From the NCBI RefSeq assembly GCF_000420105.1, contig NZ_ATUH01000006.1:1-43028 (forward strand): a DNA stretch of 43,028 bases, written 5' to 3'. The first letter of the stretch is position 1; the number at the start of each line of letters is the position of its first letter. Under the pieces are notes generated by a model. It ran no database searches and was not told where the DNA came from. It was given only the letters and a program-made list of their open reading frames with translations. Source of the stretch: Metamycoplasma orale ATCC 23714. Its GTDB lineage: Bacteria > Bacillota_I > Bacilli_A > Mycoplasmatales > Metamycoplasmataceae. Shown here in pieces: positions 37,902-43,028 of the stretch. A program made the translations under genes and the position numbers.

Positions 37902-40724
37902 ATGGCTGAAAATAAACCAAAAAAGTCTAATGATAAGAAAAAAGAAGAATTAGACAAAAAAAATAATAAAGATATTGAAGATAAAGAACTTGATTTTGTT
38001 GAAGTAGAAGAAGACGAAGATAGCAAATATTATGACTTCGACGATACCATAAAGAAGGTTTTTGAAGAACCAAAACCAGAAGTTGATGATGACGATGAAG
38101 AAATTGCGCCTCAAGAAAAAGAAGGATATAAAGTTCAAAGTCAAATTTTAGAAACTGAAAAAAATGGTTTAAAACCAACTGACTTAGCGAAAGTTATGAA
38201 GTCTTCATTTATTGAATACGCAATGAGTGTTATAGTTTCACGTGCTTTACCAGATGCTCGTGATGGATTTAAACCTGTTCATAGACGTATTTTATATGCT
38301 ATGTCAGAATTGGGAATGTTTTATAATTCTCCACATAAAAAATCTGCAAGAATTGTTGGGGAAGTTTTAGGTAAGTATCACCCACATGGTGACTCATCAG
38401 TTTATGAAGCTATGGTTAGAATGGCTCAAGACTTCTCATTACGTTATCCTTTAATTGATGGTCATGGTAACTTTGGTTCTATTGATGGCGATGAAGCTGC
38501 TGCTATGCGGTACACTGAAGCTAGAATGTCTAAAATTGCTTCTGCTATGGTTGATGGTATTAAGAAAAATACTGTAGATTTTATAGATAACTATGATGGT
38601 AGTGAAAAAGAACCTGTTGTTTTACCTGCAAGATTTCCTAACTTATTAATTTCTGGAACAAGTGGTATTGCTGTTGGTATGGCAACAAATATTCCTCCAC
38701 ATAACTTAAATGAAGTTATTGATGCCGTTTGTGCGCTTGCAAGAAATCCTGAAATTACTATTGATGAATTAATGGAAATTGTTTTAGCACCTGACTTTCC
38801 TACACGTGGAATTATTTTTAACAAAGCAGGATTAATTGAAGCCTATAAAACTGGTCGTGGTTCTATAACTATTAGATCAAGAGCACATATACAAGATTTT
38901 GCTAATGGAAAAAGTAAAATTATAATTACAGAAATTCCATATGAAGTTAAGAAAACAGAAATTATGGAAAAAATTGCTGAACATATCAAAAACAAAAGAA
39001 TTGATGGTATTGCTGATTTTAAAGATGAATCCAATCGTGATGGTATAAGAATAACAATTGATATTAAGAAAACATTTGTTCCTGAAGTTATTCTAAATCA
39101 ACTTTATAAATTAACAAGATTACAAACTAACTTTTCATTTAATATGATTGCATTAGTTAATAATGAACCTAAATTATTAAATCTTAAACAATGTTTAGAA
39201 GTTTATTTAAAACATCAAATTGATGTTGTAACGAGAAGATTAAACTTTGACTTAGAAAAAGATTTAGCTAGAGCGCATATCCTAGAAGGTTTAAAAATTT
39301 GTATTGAAAATATAGACCGTGTTATTGAAATTATTAAAAAATCTAAAACTGATACAGAAGCTCAAATGGGCTTGATGAAAGAATTCGCATTATCTGAAGT
39401 ACAATCTAAAGCTATTGTTGATATGAGATTAGGTAGATTAACAGGTCTTGCTATTGAAAAAATGAACGAAGAACTTGACCAAGTTCATGCAAGAATTATT
39501 GAATATCGTTCAATTTTATCTAACCAAAATTTATTAATAGATTTAATTGTTAAAGAATTGCAAGAAATAAAACAATTATATGGTGATAAAAGACGTAGTG
39601 AAATTAATTGAGATGAAGTTGGAAGTATTGATAATGAAGATTTAATTCCACAAAAAGATGTTGTTATTACAGTTTCATCTAATAGCTATGTAAAAAGAAT
39701 TGATCTTAATGAATACCGTGAACAAAAACGTGGTGGAGTTGGTGCTTCTACTGCAAAAACATACAATGATGATGATATAAAAGATGTTTTAGTAGTTAAT
39801 ACACATACTGACTTACTTATCTTTACTGATATAGCTAGAGTTTATAGAGTTAGAGGATATGAAATTCCTATTGGTACAAAACAATCTAAAGGAAGTCCTA
39901 TTATAAATATTGTTCCTTCTATTTCAAAAGATGAAAGAATTATTAAAATTCTTTCACTTGATGAATATAAAGATAATATGTATTTAGTTACTGTATCTAA
40001 ATTAGGTATTATTAAAAAAACAAAAATTACAGAATATGAAAAAATTAACAAGAATGGTAAGTTTGCGCTTTCATTAAATGAAGGTGATGAACTTATTGAT
40101 GCACTTATTGCCGAAGATGGAGATGAAATATTTATCTCAGGTTCTAATTCGCGTGTAAATAGATTTAATATTTCTGAAGTTAGAGCTATGGGAAGAACAG
40201 CTTGTGGTGTTGGTGGAATGAAACTTGATAAAGGTGATTATGTAGTTAGTGTTTCAAGTTCTAAAGATGGTAAATATGTTTTCAGTATTGGCTCAAAAGG
40301 ATTTGGAAAGATGTCACTTGCTGAATCATATAGAAAGACAAAAAGAAATGCTCGTGGTGTTCTTGCATTAAATAGTGAAAAAGCAGGAAGATTAGTTTAT
40401 GCTGCTACAGTACACGGTACTGAAGATTTAATTATTATGACTCGTGAAGGAATAGCTATTAGATTTTCACTTCGTGACGTATCAATAGTTGGAAGAAATT
40501 CTAAAGGTGTTAAATTAATTAATATTAAAGGAAGAAACTCACAAATTGTAGGTATTGCAAAAATTAATGATGAATCTGAAGATAGAGAAGACAGAGAACT
40601 AACTAAAGAAGAATACATTGAAGTTACCAAAGAACTAGAAATTGGAATAGATGAAGAAGAATTAGAACAATCAAATTCAGAAGCAGATATTGATAATGAT
40701 AGTAATGAAAGTGATGAAGAATAA
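37902..40724 (+). CDS. gyrA: DNA gyrase subunit A with an acidic N-terminal extension
   Basis: A 940-residue type II topoisomerase subunit. The catalytic Tyr is 204 (AMRYTEAR; E. coli Tyr 122), so the N terminus is about 82 residues longer than in E. coli and very rich in Asp, Glu and Lys. The quinolone-determining region reads [20 protein letters not shown], with Ser 165 (E. coli 83) and Glu 169 (87). The C-terminal domain has the GyrA box [10 protein letters not shown] near residue 608, which separates it from ParC. The tail is acidic too. SD AGAAAGG lies 8 nt before the ATG. The stop overlaps the next start (TAATG). Confidence 0.95.
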
Positions 40725-41662
40725 TGGCTAAAAAACTACATGAAGTTTTATCTAAACAATTTGCCAATGGTTGGATACCAACGCAAAACTCACCATTTCA
40801 TTTAATTGTTGTATTCTGTACTTTATTAGCAACTATAATAATAGCTGCTAGTTTTTGAAAATGACGCAAGAATTCTAAAACTACATTCTTCTTTTTACTA
40901 ACTATATGAGTTTTCATGGCAGTTATAGAAACACTAAAACAATTTGAAGCAGGCTCACATTTAGATGCATCAAGTAATTGATATTGAAAATATGTAGGTG
41001 TTGCAAGATGGGCATTTCCATTTGTTTTGTGCTCAATGCCTTTGTATTTTATTCCACTATATTTAGCCACAGTAAAAACAAAAAAATTTAAAATTTGAAT
41101 TTTAGATTTTATAACATTATTTTCATTATATGGCGGAATGTTTGTTTTAATATATCCAGGAGATGTATTTACAAGAAATATATATACTTCTTACCATTCT
41201 TCATTATACCACGGTTCAATGGCTGTTATAGGTTTAGTTTTATTAATATGAAGAGTTACTAAATATAATTGAAAAACTATGTTAAGAGCATTTGCTGTGT
41301 TTATGTGTTTATGAGCATTTACTGGTTTTGCAAATGAAATGATATGACAAGCAAGTAGCAAGGATATTAATGACCCTAATATTCCTACATTACTTCATAT
41401 TTCGCATAGATTACCAATTCATTTTGCCACAACAATAAGCCAAATGACTAATGGTAAGTTTAATATGACTTCAGTTCAATTTTATTTCTTCTACACTATT
41501 TATACTTTATTTGCTATTAATGTATTCTTCTGAATATTTGGTGGTATTGCACAACTTCCATATGGAATTATTAAATTGAATAATTATTTAAAAATAAAGA
41601 AACTAGAAAAATTTGAGTTAAAACGTCAAGAATTTGCTAGAAATAATTCTTTGAACTATTAA
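40724..41662 (+). CDS. YwaF/TMEM164-like membrane protein, copy 2
   Basis: A 312-residue paralogue of the gene at 36847, with the same Cys segment (FPFVLCSMPLYFIPLYLAT) and His segment (SLYHGSMAVIG). Its start codon overlaps the gyrA stop (TAATG), so it is probably translated by coupling. It is more like copy 3 than copy 1 (both have NEMIWQASSK and FMCLWAF). It ends in a terminator. UGA is read as Trp many times. Confidence 0.78.
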
Positions 41663-41663
41663 G

Positions 41664-41687
41664 AAAAAAAGCCAAACCGGCTTTTTA
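41664..41687 (+). terminator. Terminator of gyrA-YwaF copy 2
   Basis: AAAAAGCC pairs with GGCTTTTT (stem end 41673, restart 41679) around AAACC. Confidence 0.8.
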
Positions 41688-41729
41688 TTATATAATTTAT
41701 ATGATAAATTAAAATTCAGAGGTTTAAAA

Positions 41730-42669
41730 ATGGGTGCAGAGTTACATAAAACATTGTCTAAAGGGTTTTATGATGGCTGAAAGCCAAAAATAGGTTCGTC
41801 CTTTCATTTAATAGTTATTTTTACTACCTTATTAATAACTATATTAATATCTACAATTTTATGAAAACATCGTAAAAATCCAAAAACAATATTTTATTTT
41901 TTACTTGTAGTATGAGTATTTACTATAGTTATTGAATCATTAAAACAATTTGAAATGGGTTCTCATTGAGATGCAAATGGAAAATGATTTTGAAAATATT
42001 CAGAAGTAGCTCGCAGAACTTTCCCTTTTACTTTATGTTCTATGATGATTTATTTTATTCCTCTTTATTTAGCTACATATAAAACTAAAAAAGCAAAAAT
42101 TTGAATTTTAGATTTTATAACAATATTTTCATTATATGGTGGAATGTTTGTCTTAATATATCCAGGATACGTATTTAATAATAACATATACACTGTATAT
42201 TATACTTCATTTTGGCATGGTAGTATGACTATGTTAGGATTAGTGCTATTGATTTGAAGAGTTACAAAGTATAATTGAAAAACTATGTTAAGAGCATTTA
42301 CAGTATTTATGTGTTTATGAGCATTTGTTGGTTTTGCCAACGAAATGATATGACAAGCAAGCAGTAAAAATATTAATGACCAAAATATCCCAACATTACT
42401 TCAAATTTCACATAGATTACCAGTTCATTATGACGCATTAATTAAAGGAGCAACTAAAGGTAAATTTAATATGACGCCTCTTCAATTCTATTTCTTTTAC
42501 CCTATTTATACTTTGTTTTTTAATAAATATATTTTTCTGAGTATTTGGTGGAATAGCACAATTACCTTATGGAATAATTAAATTAAATAATTACATAAAA
42601 GCAAAGAGACTAGCAAAGTTTGAATTAAAACGTCAAGAATTTGCAAAAACAAATCCCTTAAATTATTAA
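41730..42669 (+). pseudogene. YwaF/TMEM164-like copy 3, frameshifted near the 3' end
   Basis: The third paralogue, with SD AGAGGT 7 nt before the ATG. The frame is open through the Cys segment (FPFTLCSMMIYFIPLYLAT) and His segment (SFWHGSMTMLG), but near 42516-42530 it changes phase relative to copies 1 and 2. Reading on from the ATG gives a stop at 42579-42581 after 283 residues. The other phase continues FFWVFGGIAQLPYGIIKLNN to the expected end at 42669. Removing one T from the six-T run 42516-42521, or one A just after it, restores the full frame. Only the last span and tail are lost, so the short form may still act. Confidence 0.75.
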
Positions 42670-42681
42670 AAAAGCCGAACC

Positions 42682-43028
42682 TGGTATGAACCCCAAATAT
42701 TGGACTTTTTAATTGTGTTTGGACTTATTCCTGTATTGAACAGGACTAAGCCCTTTTAATTTATTAACAATTCTGTCATTATTATAATATGAAATATATT
42801 TTTCTAAAGCAGTTTTAAATTCTTTAAAACTTTTAAATCTATTTTCTTCTTCAAATCAAAATTCTCTTTTTATAACACTAAATAAACATTCAGTGGGACT
42901 ATTGTCTAAACAATTTCCTTTTCTTGACATGCTTTGAATTGTTTGTTTCTCCTTCAAATAATTTATATACTCTTCATGAGTATATTGTCATCCTTGATCA
43001 GAATGCAACAATACATTGTTTAAACTAT
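42682..43028. mobile_element. IS3-family insertion sequence, one end
   Basis: The element appears to begin at TGGTATGAACCCCAAATATT (42682) and continues off the right edge. Left of it, AAAAAAGCCGAACC is what remains of a terminator like that of copy 2. The opposite terminal repeat and the target duplication are outside the window. Confidence 0.65.
42709..43028 (-). CDS. IS3-family transposase, C-terminal part (runs off the right edge)
   Basis: The last 106 codons of an IS3 OrfB-type DDE transposase. Visible are LLHSDQGWQYTHEEYINYL (second Asp region), QSMSRKGNCLDNSPTECLFS with the Glu of the DDE triad, and the typical end YISYYNNDRIVNKLKGLSPV. No stop or frameshift is seen in this part, so the copy may be active. 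It lies on the minus strand and ends 27 nt inside the apparent IS boundary. Confidence 0.9.

Overview
The window comes from a mycoplasma. In every long gene TGA has to be read as tryptophan (genetic code 4), the DNA is very AT-rich, and the gene set is that of a wall-less mollicute: several surface lipoproteins, a P80/P60/HinT locus, tandem NrnA-type phosphoesterases, RNase J and an HrcA/CIRCE heat-shock system. The P80-P60-hinT order is best known from the Mycoplasma hominis group (Metamycoplasma), so that group is my best guess. This is an inference from gene content, not a phylogeny.

Layout. 1-340: the 5' part of an IS30-like transposase running off the left edge. 341-2952: trmB, a DUF402 protein and a BspA-type leucine-rich-repeat lipoprotein. 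3180-4141 (minus): rpmG-secE-nusG. 4205-7915: an EzrA-like coiled-coil protein and thiI, then a convergent unknown membrane protein. 8157-14049: replication genes, namely dnaE, a stand-alone 5'-3' exonuclease and a DnaB/DnaI helicase-loader pair. 14116-19502: tRNA-Cys and tRNA-Arg, the hrcA-grpE and dnaK heat-shock units with CIRCE sites, a LicD-like gene on the minus strand, and tRNA-Leu. 19713-24009: P80, P60 and hinT. 24133-26883: a multi-domain lipoprotein gene interrupted by an in-frame TAA. 26977-28933 (minus): two overlapping NrnA-like genes. 29060-32512: a tandemly duplicated cassette (structured element, operator-like inverted repeat, small coiled-coil protein gene, terminator) followed by a peptidase-containing ABC exporter. 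32542-35751: recO, convergent with an rnj plus B3/B4-domain operon. 35941-36776: ktrA and tRNA-Ser. 36847-42669: three copies of a YwaF/TMEM164-like membrane protein gene surrounding gyrA, the third frameshifted. 42682-43028: the end of an IS3-family element.

How the genes work together. Most operons are housekeeping. The heat-shock regulon is visible directly: HrcA, a good CIRCE at dnaK and a degenerate one at hrcA. The helicase-loader pair keeps the Bacillus order, but the DnaI-like protein has lost its ATPase motifs. The LicD-like protein has lost its Asp cluster.

The least explained areas are two. One is the duplicated coiled-coil cassette next to the peptide exporter, with shared cis elements, two candidate translation starts and no visible substrate. 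The other is the gyrA-flanking family of putative membrane acyltransferases, where one copy is translationally coupled to gyrA, one is frameshifted, and an IS appears to have landed inside a terminator. Several genes at the start of transcription units (trmB, ezrA-like, dnaE, licD-like) have a -10 box 6-9 nt before the ATG and no Shine-Dalgarno site, so they look leaderless.
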